Part shown: positions 45,101-58,363 of the stretch, piece by piece | Layout of the letters: every line of letters starts with the position of its first letter | Numbering within the stretch: position 1 is the first letter of the stretch | Assembly (NCBI GenBank): GCA_964017185.1 | Contig: OZ024869.1 | Coordinates: forward strand, 2,998,501 to 3,062,500 | DNA: 64,000 bases | Reading direction: 5' to 3' | From: Rugalucina vietnamica | Lineage: Eukaryota > Mollusca > Bivalvia > Lucinida > Lucinidae | Notes under the pieces: generated by a model | The model's database searches: none | The model's input: only the letters and a program-made list of their open reading frames with translations | Told to the model about the DNA's origin: nothing | Position numbers and translations under genes: made by a program

Positions 45101-48100
45101 ATCGGAAACAGTTCGAGAACCGTAATGTCCTTCGTAATCTCTTTATCATGCCAGGATTGTGGCCAGATCCCATGAGTCCACTTGTGTCCAAAACTGCACC
45201 AAAACCCAAACCTATTCCAGCTGCACTATCTGTAAACAGTTCTACATCCTGGTTAGTAACCCAAAATCTGTCATGAAAAACTGAAATACCATTATAATTC
45301 TGGAAAAAAGTGAGCCACATCTCCAGGTCCTGTCGCATGGAAGAAGTGACAGTAAGGTGGTGGTGTGGCTTAGTAACACCCTTAGTTGAGTTAATTAGTC
45401 GCCGAAGAAATGGGCGCCCTGGAACAATCACCCTTGTAGCAAAGTTCAGACTTCCAATGAGCTGCTGCATGTGTCGTAATTTAACAGATTTTTTATCTTT
45501 GACAAGGCAGATTTTAGAGATCAACTCATCTATCTTTTGCTTGGGCATGCACACTACCATGTCATCAGAATCAATCTCCAAACCAAGATAGATAATCCGA
45601 GTTGTAGGCCAAACAGTCTTCTCTGAAGCAATAGGAAAACCCATTTGATCACAACAAAAAATGAAATTCTTCATTATAGTCAAGCAATTGTTAGTCCCAG
45701 CCTCACCAGCAAATAGGAAATCATCAACATAGTGTTTAAGATCTCCGAACTGCGATTGTTGCTTTGCTACAGACTCCAAAAAGGTTGAGACCTTTTCCCA
45801 TGAAGCACAAGATATGCTGCACCCAAATGGCATGACCTTGTCAAAGTAAAAAGAGCCATCAAACATAAAACCTAGCTGATCAAATTCAGCGGGTGACACA
45901 GGAAGTAATCTATAGGCCATTTTGATATCAAGTTTCCCAAGTAAACATGCATGACCCATATCTTGAACCATATGAATAGCCTCATCAAAATGTGTGTATT
46001 TGACAGAACATAATTCAGGATCAATGAAGTCATTCAGCGAGTCCCCATCAGGAAAAGAAAGATGGTGTATAAGGCGAAATTCGCCAGGCGTCTTTTTTGC
46101 AACTAAACCAATAGGTGAAACCCTTAAAGTAGAAATAGGTCGCTGTTCAAAGGGCCCAGCAACTCTACCGCTGTCAACTTCAGATTTAATTTTCTGCCGC
46201 ACTATCTCCGGGTGAACATCAACAGACTTCAGATTGTTTGCATCGCGAGGTAATCGCGAGCCAGTGTAGTGCAATGGAAATCCAAACTGAAAACCATGAG
46301 CAATTTTATCAGCTGATTTAGTGTCGGAATAAAAACTTAGATAATGTTTCAGTTTTTCTAACTTCACAGGGGTCTTAGCCAAAGTAAAACGGTTATCTTC
46401 ATCGCCATCGCTGGTATCCGCGACCACGAGAGCGGAAGCCCCTAATGGAGGCCCGGTAAGGGCCTCCGTATCCGTATCGAAAGCCGCGAAAGCCACGCGC
46501 TGCTGCTGGAACATTTTTACCAGCTTGACACCTTATCATGCCATGGAATGAGCTGCCACACAAATCGCAAGAATGTTGATAGCGACAGCGGTAAAAATTG
46601 CAGAACCCTTGATTATTAAAATCTCTGCAAGAACCAAATTGAGATACATCGGATGTTGATGTAGTGGAAGAAACTGACATGGTCCTGAGCCATAGATCAG
46701 AATGAATTTGGCCCCAATTTGCAACCCTCTTCTCTTGTCGCGCCCGAAACTGTTCATCATAATGACGCCAGGAATAATTTGGAAATTTAGCTGCAGCATC
46801 ACGGATAACCGAAATGTATTTCAGCAGCTCCTGGGTTTTATCAGGGTAGCGAGAAAGATAGATGCTCATAAAAATCAAAAACGCCTTAGTCCACTGTTCA
46901 ATGGAATTGACCTTCTCCTTTGTTTGTTTAGGCCGTGCCTCAACTTTTCCATCAGAAACATGCAAAACACCCCCAGAACAAATTTCAGCTAATTCAGCAT
47001 TTCCCTTCAAAAGGAGCACAATGTTGATGTACTTGTTATCCCAAATTTTTTGTTTCAACTGCTGAGGCACATGAACAGATAAATTATCATCTGCACATTT
47101 GACCAAATCGACAGGTTCCTCCACAACATCAAAAGAAAATGAAGGCAGAGTATTGGCGCGAGGTTGTGGTAAGGAAGGAAGTGCACCGGAGGGAGATTGT
47201 TGGGTGTTAGCGGGGATTGGATCATTCAAAATCGCATTAATATTGAACATCTCTTCCACTAAGGGTAGCCGTGGAGTGGTACCTTGGCCTCGTGGAGGCC
47301 CATCGTCAAACAATGTGACTCGCTCATCTGAAGCCCTGGTGCGTTTGGGAGCACGATCCGGTGCCACGGCACGTCGCTTGCGACCCCTGCCCGACATTGC
47401 ACAAATCTATATGGAGTAGCAGATGTAATTCGGCGGATGGAAAACGATAGAAATATTGTTGATTTCAAATTGCCGCTGACAATATCCGCAAGACCGGAAC
47501 AACAACGGACTTGCGCAAGCGCACTGATTAAAAGGCTGCACTTGTTTGGTAGTATATATGGCTGTCCGATCTAAATTCTGAAAAACAAACAGAATGACTA
47601 AAAACCGGAATCACATTAAATACCAACCCAACCTCCACACTTCATTCGTTCAAAATTAAAGTCAAGCATATTGTACAACAATAGCTTTTATTATTTCAGA
47701 TAGTTAATGGTGAAGATGAGGGGATCCCTGACACCCCAGAGTCTCGAGAGTTGGTACGACAGTTTACCCAGAAGAGAGCTGAGCGGACCAAGGAACTGGA
47801 ACAGATCAATAAGATGATAGAGAACAACCAGAGGCTGAGAGACCAGATGAGCCAGAATGATCAGAAAATGCAAGAACAAGTAGCTGTATGTACCTTAGAA
47901 TAACAAATGTTTAAGGTGCCTAGAAAAAGTGGGGGATGCCTCCTAGAAATGCAGGAAGACTGGCGAGAAAGTAAACTTTATATATTATGTATAATTAAAA
48001 TAGATTCAATGAAATTAGTTTTTGAAAATAAATTTGCAGAGATTGGTTGACAACTGAATCTGGACCTGTGTGGTAAGGATAAATGACTACCTACATACAG

Positions 48101-51100
48101 TGAATGTCATTTTGATCAAGTATGAACTAGAACAAACAAATAGTTTGCTTGGACTCACATTAACATTTTAGTGAATGATCCATTGAAATGGCACTGAATG
48201 AAAGAAATTGATTTGTAATTAACACATGTCAGTAACACTACATTCTAAAATCTACCATTACAGAGACAATATGAGGAGAAGATAGCATCACTACAGACAG
48301 AGAGAGATGAACTACATACCAAACTAGAAGAGGCACAAACCAATACTGCTGCTATGAAGTAAGTGGATTTAGGATATTGTACCTAAAATCCAAAATTTGA
48401 GTCTCTAGCCTGCTGTAGCCTGATGATTACATTTGAGCCGCGACGCGAGAAAACCGGTCTTCGGGGTTTCCGACCAGGTTCGACACAAACCGACCTGTAC
48501 CAGCTCAGAAAAGAACTAGAAGCTTGAAATTTCGGATTTAAGTAGAAGAGGAATTGTACTATCCGAGTAGCGAAAACAAAGGCGCTGATCAGCTTCGCGG
48601 TTACCGCGAAGCTGATCTGCGCCTTTGTTTTCGCATAGGCAATAATCCCGTTTTCTCACGATGCGGCTCATTTGTGTCTGTGTCAGAAACTATGAAGATA
48701 GTACAAAGTGGCTATGATAGGCAAAAAGCATTTGAACTGTATATTGAAAAACAATAAGTTTGGCATGTGCACAAGTTAATGTCCTAGAACAATCTTCACT
48801 TGAAGACAAGACCAAATTTATTAGCTCACCTGAGCCGTTAGGCTCACAAGGTGAGCTTATAGGATGGCCATGATCCGGCGTCCGTCTGTCGGCCGTCGTC
48901 CTTCAGTCCGTCCGTCCACAATTTCAAAGATCTTCTCCTCTGAATCCGCTTGGCCAATCAAAGCCAAATTTTATATGAAGCATCTATAGGAAGGGGGAAC
49001 CAATGTGTATATAAGAAATCCAGGTCACATGACCAAGATGGCCGCCATGACCATATATGGTAAAAACCCTTCAAAAATCTTCTCCTCCAGAACCAGTGGA
49101 CCGATTTCAATGAAACTTGGCATGAAGCATCAATGGCTCAAGCACTACAATGTATATATAAATCATGACCCTGTGATGACCTTGACCTATTTTATGGCAA
49201 GGTCAACATAGGTCACCCATGCATTTGAATGGGGAAAACTTTTAAAATGTCATTTAAAGTGAAAGTTTTGCAGGAAATGGGCAATAGGACTGAATATTAA
49301 TGATTCTGAAAAAAAAATTGGACCCCAGGGACTCATGTGCCCCCACCCTGGGGCAATATACATGTATATCTCCAAAATATTCAAATGTCTTCTTCTCTGA
49401 AACCGCTAGGCCAATCAAAGCCAAGTTTTATGTGAAGCATCAATAGGAAGGGGTAACCAATGTGTATATAAATAATCCAGGTCACATGACCAAGATGCCT
49501 ATATATGGTAAAAACCCTTCAAAAATTTTCTTCTCCAGAACCGGTGGATAGATTTCAACGAAACTTGGCATGAAGCATCGATGGCTCAAGCACTCCAATG
49601 CATATATAAATCATGACCCTGTGATGACCTTGACATATTTTATGGCAAGGTCAACATAGGTTGCCAATGCATTTGAATGGGGAAAACTTTTTAAAAGTCA
49701 TTTGAGGTGAAAATCTTGCAGGAAATGGGCAGTAGGACTGAATATTAATGATTCTGTAAAAAATTGGACCCCAGGGGCTCATGTGCCCCCACCCCGGGGC
49801 AATATACATGTATATCTCCATAATATTCAAACGTCTTCTCCTCTGAAACCGCTTGGTAAATCAAAGCCAAATTTTATGTTAAGCATCTATAAAATGGGGG
49901 AATCAATGTGTATATAAATAATCTAGGTCACGTGACCAAGATGGCCGCCATGCCCATATACGGTAAAAACCCTTCAAAAATCTTCTTCTCCAGAACAGGT
50001 GGATCGATTTCAACGAAACTTGGATTGAAGCATCGATGGCTAAAGCACTCCAATGTGTATATAAATCATGACCCTGTGATGACCTTGACCTATTTTACAG
50101 CAAGGTCAACATATGTCGCCAATGCATTTGAATGGGGAAAACTTTTAAAAAGTCATTTGAGGTGAGAATCTTACAGGAAATGGGCAGTAGGACTGAAAAT
50201 TAATGATTCTGAAAAAAGTTGGACCCCAGGGGCTCATGTGCCCCCACCCCGGGGCAATATACATGTATATCTCCATAATATTCAAACGTCTTCTTTTCTG
50301 AAATTGCTAGGTACATCAAAGCCAATTTTATGTGAAGCATCTATAAAATGGGGGAATCAATGTGTTTATAATTAATCTAGGTCACATGACCAAGATGGCC
50401 GCCATGTCCATATACGGTTAAAACCCTTCAAAAATCTTCTACTCTGGAACTGGTGGACCGATTTCAAAGAAATTTCGCATGAAGCATCGATGGCTAAAGT
50501 ACTACAATACAATGTGTATATAAATCATTACCCTGTGGTGACCTTGACCTATTTTATGACAAGGTCAACATAGGTCACCTATGCATTTGAATTGGGAAAA
50601 AATTTAAAAAGTCATTTGAGGTTAAAATCTTGCAGGAAATGGGTAGTAGGACTGAATATTAATGATTCTCAAAAAGTTGGACCCAAGGGCTTATATGGCC
50701 GCACCCCGGGCAATATACATGTATATTACTAAAATATTCAAACATCTTCTTCTCTGAAACCGCTTGGCCAATTAAAGCCAAATTTTATGTGAAGCATCCA
50801 TAGGATGGGGGAACCAATGTGTATATTAATAATTTAGGTCACATGACCAAGATGGCCGCCATGTCCATATATGGTAAAAACCCATCAAAAATCTTCTTCT
50901 CTGATAGATTGATTTCAAGGAAACTTGGTATGAAGCATCGATGGCTAAAGTACTCCAATGTATATATAAATCATGACCCTGTGATGACCTGGACCAAGTT
51001 TATATAATATGGCAAGGTCAACATGGGTTGCCTGTGCATTGGAATTGGGAAAACTGTTAAAATGTCATTTGAAGGGAAAAGCCAGCAGGAAAATGGATGG

Positions 51101-54100
51101 AATATTGAAGATTCTGAAAAAAAGAAAATGGCCCCAGGGCTTTATCTGCCCCTGCACTGGAGTTAAATACCATAATATTCAAACATGTTTATTGGTATAT
51201 GCAGCAGATCTCAGGTGAGCGTTTACAGGACCATTGGTCCTCTGGTTTTGAGTCACAAGGTAGATAGCAATAAAATTAAGCTGTATGAAGCTTTTGAATA
51301 CTGCACATACTAATAGCTATTGACCGCAGACACTGATCTGATCATTTCCAGATTCCATGGTCAATGTTAAGACTAAGTCTTGTCAGTTAGTGATGAAAAT
51401 CTGTGCACTAAACATTGACAATCTTGACATGAAATTAATCTTGGACATATAAGAAAGCTGTCGATAGACAACAACAAATCAGAGTCTGCTGGTAGCTGTA
51501 TGCGAGTACAAAGTAGATTCAACCATTTGAAAGTCTTATAAAAATAAAAATATAAGTGGATGATATTGTATTTTCCAATAGTTTGAATCAGACACGTTTG
51601 TCAACTTTATATAATTGGGAGTATTGCCGCAGGTTGAGTGAGACTCGACGTAAGCGACTAGTGGAGTTAGAGCAACAGATATCAGAGTTCAAGAAGAAAT
51701 TGAATGAACAGAAGAACATTGTCAAGCTGAAAGAACAGTCAGAGAAGAAAGTCTCGGCCATGAATACAGAGATACAGGTTAGATACATGGCAGTGCAATC
51801 AATACAGCTCAATTTTTCAAAGCAACCTTGATAAGCATGTGTTATGTGTGCTTCATAAAATTTGTAGTAATGAAAATATAATTTTGAATTACATATCCAT
51901 GTAGTATTGAACATGTTAGTGTGTAATCGAACATATTCATGTGCTATTGAATGTTACATTTCTGCTTGGTAATGAGCATATTGGTTTAGCCCGGAACATG
52001 TTTGTATGGCTTTGAACATGTTTGTGTGCTACTGAACATGTTTGTATAGCATTTGACATGTTCCCCTTCTATTGCACATGTTTGTGGGCTTTTGAACCTG
52101 TTTGTATGGTACATGTATTGAACATGTTTGTCTCTTATTTTCCATGTTTGTGTGTTGTGGAACATGTTTTTCTAGTATTGAACATGTTTGTGTGGTATTT
52201 CTCAGGCCCTGAAACAACAGAGAGTCAAGTTAATGAAGCAGATGAAGGAAGATAACTTGACATACAAGAAATGGAAACAACAGAAAGATAAGGAAGTTTT
52301 ACAGCTTCAGCAAAAGGTAAGAAATGAGAATGTGTGTGGGAAAACCAACAATCTGGGTTTCTGACCAGGTCCAACACAAACCAGCCTATGCAGTCATAGA
52401 AGCAGGCTAGAAGCTTCAAATTTTGGATTTAAGAAGAAGAGGGACTGTACTATCTGTGTGCAGTTAAAGGTTATCATGAGGCCGGGTCTGCGCCTTTGTT
52501 TTTGCATAGTGTTGGTTTTCTCATGTGGCGGCTCAAATAGGATCTATGCCGAGTGGTTTTTTTTTTGTGTTCACTATTTACAGACAAGATGAATCTGAAC
52601 TTGTAAACGTGTATTCCTCCTGTTAAATGATCAGGTTGAATGTATGCATGGAAAACTGAAAACGGGGAGCCAGTGTTAGATTGACAGCAGCTTCAAACTT
52701 GGAAAGACAAACCAGTCCGCTTAGTTATTTATGCTATCTGGAGCATTTAAGATTTGAGAAAGACAAAAAACTATACATTGTTGTGCATAAACAGACATTA
52801 TCTACACCCAATCTTAGTCTTATATGAGCCGCGACGCGAGAAAACCGGTCTTCTGGGTTTCCGAACAGGTCTGACATAAATCGGCCTGTACAGTTACAGA
52901 CAAGGGCTAGAAGCTTGAAATTTCGGATTTAAGAAGAAGAGAAATTGTACTATCCGTGTAGCGAAAACAAAGGCACTGATCAGCTTCGCGGTTACCGCGA
53001 AGCTGATCTGCGCCTTTGTTTTCGCCTAGGCAAAAATCCGGTTTTTCTCACGATGCGGCTCATATGTGTCTTGTGTGACTATGTGTTTTTGCACGTAAGC
53101 AGCATTGTCAAATGAGGATACATAAGCCACTTATTTCCTGTAATTGTTTGCATGTTTGTCCAATAATAGCAGCATATAGATATTTCCTGCAGTTCAAGAT
53201 GCTCAAGACAGGTTTTAGGAGTAAACAAACTCTTGCAGGGGGTAAATGGATACACTGATGAGGGCAGGCCTTTCTGTAAGCAGAAAAGCGTTGGTTGATT
53301 TTAGTTGAAGTCAAATACAAAGTTAGGGCAATAAAATCCATTTTTGTTTCAGGATCGTAAGCGCCAGTTTGAGATCCAGAAATTACAAAGAGAGAACCAG
53401 AAACAGCATGCTGTCCTACAGAGGAAGTCGGAAGAGGTAGTTAGTTGCAACATTCTTGAATATTTGCTTGCACAGTGCTTCTGTTATATGAGCTGTGACG
53501 TGAGAAAACAGGTCTTCGGGGTTTCCGACCAGGTCTGACACAAACCGGTCTGTGTAGCTTTAGGAGATGAATAGATGCCTGAAATTTCGGATTTAAGAAG
53601 AAAAGGAATTGTGCTATCGGTGTAGCGAAAGCAAAGGCGCTGATCAGCTGTGCAGTTATTGCGAAGCTGATCTGCGCCTTTGTTTTCGCATAGGCGAAAA
53701 TCTGGTTTTCTCTTGACTCGGCTCATATCAAGAACTCCAAAAGTGTTGATGGGAGTCTTCTAAGTTTTACAATGTGGCAGTGCCCTTTGGAAAGGCATAT
53801 GGAATAGGTAGCAGTGTCTATAAGATTTTTGAAGCTTTATAAGCAAGTTTGAACATGATAGCAAGTTTAAATGTGCGAGAAGCCACAATTCCCAGCAAGT
53901 TATTACTTATACATCTCAGTAAGACTGGTAATATTAAAAACCTCAAAGTCCTAATTATCCGGTACATTATTGTGTATTATTGCTTAAATACCCGTGTCAC
54001 ACGATATTAAAAGCCATATATTAATGAAAGGAAAGCCATGTATTAATAAAGCGATTCTCATGCGCGCATGCTGTTGATGCATGGCTTTTATTTATGTTCA

Positions 54101-57100
54101 TAACCGGGCGCCACACAAAACACGTGCTAATAATGAGTAACTGGAAACTTTCACGCGTATGAAAAAGTGATGAGGCTGTAAAATATAGTGCGCCATTATT
54201 TCTTTCGTTTTTGCAGCATTTATGCAATATTAGATGCTTTTGATGATTTTGTCATTCATTAACATTCCCTAGGTCTCTAGGGGAATGTTGAAAACCTTGG
54301 GCTACGCCCTCGTTTCTCAACACCCCCCTCGGGACCTAGCTAATGTTAATGAATGGAAAATCATATTTGATCCCTATATTCTAGGCAGCAGCAGCCAATA
54401 GAAGGTTGAAGGAGGCTCTTGCTAAACAGAAGAAAGTCTTGGAGGAGAAAAATCAGAAGTTTGAGAAATATGATAACACCAGTATTGGAAATAGGATCAA
54501 GGTTAGTACTGGAACATAACTCAAACATTCAGAGATTGAATGGTTTCCACAAATGAGCAGTGTCACATGAAAACCGGTCTCCGGGGTTTCTGACCAAGTC
54601 TGACACAAACAAGCCTGCATAGTCACAGAAAAACGCTGGAAGCTTGAAGATGTACTACCTATGTGGTGAAAACAAAGGTACTGAACAGCTGTGCAGTATC
54701 TGCTTGATTTCAAATCCCGCCAGGGATGCAGGCTTTTGCTAAGAACTTCTATTCGTAAGAGTTTTTGTCACATTTATGGTCTATGTTATCACAAAGTGAC
54801 ACTGTCCTTTCCAGAAACTATTAAGTTATGAGCTAGATGTACAAGTAGGAATCTATGAGGCAAAATATCACCGTGATGAGTTGATGACAGATAGGAAAAC
54901 TCTCTCAGAAGAACTTAAAAACCTGAAAGAATCTCTGGATGATAACGGCCCTCCGTCAAAGGTGAGAGCTGCAGGATTTATAATGAGCCTGTGTGTGAGA
55001 AAACCAACAATTTGGGTTTCTGACCAGGTCCAACACAAACTGGGCCGCACAGTCACAGAAGATGGTTATGAATGAGATGGCTTGAAATTTTGGATTTAGA
55101 AAGTAGAGGAATTGTTTTCACCTATGCAGATTGTTGGTTTTCCCATGCGGCATCTCATATTAATGAAAATTCATAAAAGTTTTTGAGAGAAGTTGCAGGG
55201 CACCCCTGGTGAAGTATTGACAATTTGGCATGTCACTTGTAAACCATTCAGATTCAGGCAAAGATTGCCGACATTACATATCCCAGGCATCTATCCACAT
55301 ATTTTGTAAATTGACTCTATGAAAGATACACTTTGACTGCTATGTTCATCAGCTAATTTTAGAAAAAAGCAAGTTCGTGTCTCCATCTCTGACCATAGCT
55401 GTTGAGTGGAACACATAACAACAGCACCACCATCAATAACAAATCAGTTACTGGTAAGAGAATGTTCACCCAATAAACTACTTGTGTGATTCCTGTAGAA
55501 ATCTGACATTCATAAATATAGAAGAAAAAAACACAAACTTTATTGTTACAGAAAATGGCATGGATGGATGACTCCGGTACGAAGTGTCAGACGAGTTTCC
55601 AAGAAGAGGAGAAGAGAAAAAAGATAGAAGAGCTTCAACATCAGATAGAATATAGGTAGAAACTGCATATGCGAAAACAAAAACGCAGATCAGATTCTAA
55701 ATGTCATACAGAAAGTGTTTTTCTATAATTCCGGTTTTAATTATGTCCCCCCAACCGAAGGTGGGGGACATATTGTTTTTGGTGCGGTTCCCGTCGGCGT
55801 CGGCGTCGGCGTCCGCATCGGCGTCCGCGTCCGCGTAGCTTCTTTCTTACGCGATATCTTTTGAACCAGTGGATGGATTTTGACCAAACTTGCATAGATA
55901 CATGGTTGGGAGGGGGGAAAGAGTTGATTAGATTTTGGTGACCTTGACCTCATTTTCAAGGTCACCAGCCCATGAAAACTGATCAAATTAGGTTTTCCGA
56001 CGCGATATCTTCTGAACAAATGAATGGATTTTGAGCAAACTTGCACAAGAGCATTGTTGGGAGGAGGCTCAGAGTTGATTAGATTTTGGTGACCTTGACC
56101 TAATTTTCAAGGTCACGAGTCCATAAAAACTGTTGAAATTAGTCTTCTAACTCAATATCTTGAAAACCAATTGATGGATTTTGACCAAACTTGCACAGAA
56201 GCATTGTTGGGAGGAGGCTCAGAGTTGATAAGATTTTGGTGACCTTGACCTAATTTTCAAGGTCACAAGTCCATAAAGAATGTTGAAATTAGTCTTTCCA
56301 ACGCAATATCTTGTAAACCGATTGATGGATTTTGACTAAAGTTGCACAGAAGCATTGTTGCGAGAAGGCTCAGAGTTGATTAGATTTTGGTGACCTTGAC
56401 CTAATTTTCAAGGTCACGAGTCCATAAAAAATGTTGAAATTAGTCTTTCCAACGCAATATCTTATAAACCAATTGATGGATTTTGACCAAACTTGCACAG
56501 AAGCATTGTTGGGAGAAGGCTCAGAGTTGGTTAGATTTTGATGACCTTGACCTAATTCTGAAGGTCATGAGTCCATAAAACTGTTGAAATTAGTTTTTCC
56601 GATATGATATCTTGTAAACTAATTGATGGACTTTGACCAAACTTGCACAAAAGCATTGTTGGGAGGAGGCTCAGAGTTGATTAGATTTTGGTGACCTTGA
56701 CCTAATTTTCAAGGTCACAAGTCCATAAAAACTGTTGAAATTAGTATTTCCAACGCAATATCTTGTAAACCAATTGATGGTTTTTGACCAAACTTGCACA
56801 GAAGCATTGTTGGGAGGAGGTTCAGAGTTGATTAGATTTTGATGACCTTGACCTAATTCTGAAGGTCACGAGTCCATAAAACTGTTGAAATTAGTTTTTC
56901 CGATACGATATCTTGCAAACTAGTTGATGGATTTTGACCAAACTTGCACAGAAGCATTGTTGGGAGGAGGCTCAGAGTTGATAAGATTTTGGTGATCATG
57001 ACCTAATTTTCAAGGTCACTAGTCAAAAACTGTTGAAATTAGTCTTTCTGACGGGATATCTTGTAAACTAATCGATGGACTTTGACCAAACTTACACAGA

Positions 57101-58266
57101 AGCATTGTTGGGAGGAGGCTCAGAGTTGATAAGATTATGGTGACCTTGACATAGTTTCCAAGGTGACAATTCCATAAAAACTGTTGAAATTAGTATTTCA
57201 GACGCAATATCTTGTAAACCAATTGATGGACTTTGACCAAACTTGCGCAGAAGCATTGTTGTGAGGAGGTTCAGAGTTGTTTAGATTTTGGTGACCTTGA
57301 CCTAATTTTCAAGGTCACGAGTCCATAAAAAAATGTTGAAATTAGTCTTTCCAACGCAATATCTTGTAAACCAATTAATGGATTTTGACCAAACTTGCAC
57401 AGAAGCATTGTTGCAAGAAGGCTCAGAGTTGATTAGATTTTGGTGACCTTGACCTAATTTTCAAGGTTGTGAGTCTGTAAAAACTGTTGAAATTAGTATT
57501 TCCAACGCAATATCTTGTAAAGCAATTTGAAATTAGTCTTTCCAACGCAATATCTTGTAAACCAATTAATGGATTTTGACCAAACTTGCACAGAAGCATT
57601 GTTGCAAGAAGGCTCAGAGTTGATTAGATTTTGGTGACCTTGACCTAATTTTCAAGGTTGTGAGTCTGTAAAAACTGTTGAAATTAGTATTTCCAACGCA
57701 ATATCTTGTAAAGCAATTGATGGATTTTGACCAAACTTGCACAGAAGCATTGTTGGGGACTGGGATAACCTCCCTGAATCATTGTTTTCCTATGCTGAAA
57801 TGTCAGATAAGCACCCCTGCCCCCTGTGAGGTATTGTCATTTTGGCATTTCACCAGTAAACTATTCTGATTCTGAAAAAAGGATGAAAAACATAAATTTC
57901 AGTATTTTTTCAGTGCCTTCAAGTCTGTAAGCACCCAATTTATTGTCTGATCATCACTGAATAACCTCCATTTTTAAGCGCAGGGATGCACATACATACC
58001 AGTTTGATATATATGAGTATCCCCCAGGGAGGGTACTCTTGACATTTTGCTAATACATAGGCTAAGCCCCAGCATCTACTCTGTACCCCCCCCCCAAAAA
58101 AAAAATAACAGTGGATTCTAAAATGACAGTATGACAGTGGATTCTAAAATACCAGGAAAATAAATATTTGTGGGACCCCCAAAAATTACCTACAAAAAAC
58201 TCCATACCCCATCCCCCCCCCCCAAAAAAAAATACTGACTCCCCCCCCCCCCACAAACATAAATTA

Positions 58267-58363
<97 letters not shown>

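Noticed and set aside
48922-51200. Tandem units as a CRISPR array
   Set aside because: Units are about 450 bp and diverged, with no short repeat-spacer alternation, in a eukaryotic intron.
52022-52255. Cysteine-rich frames on both strands near exon 15
   Set aside because: They read the 22-bp minisatellite and part of exon 15 in the wrong frame.
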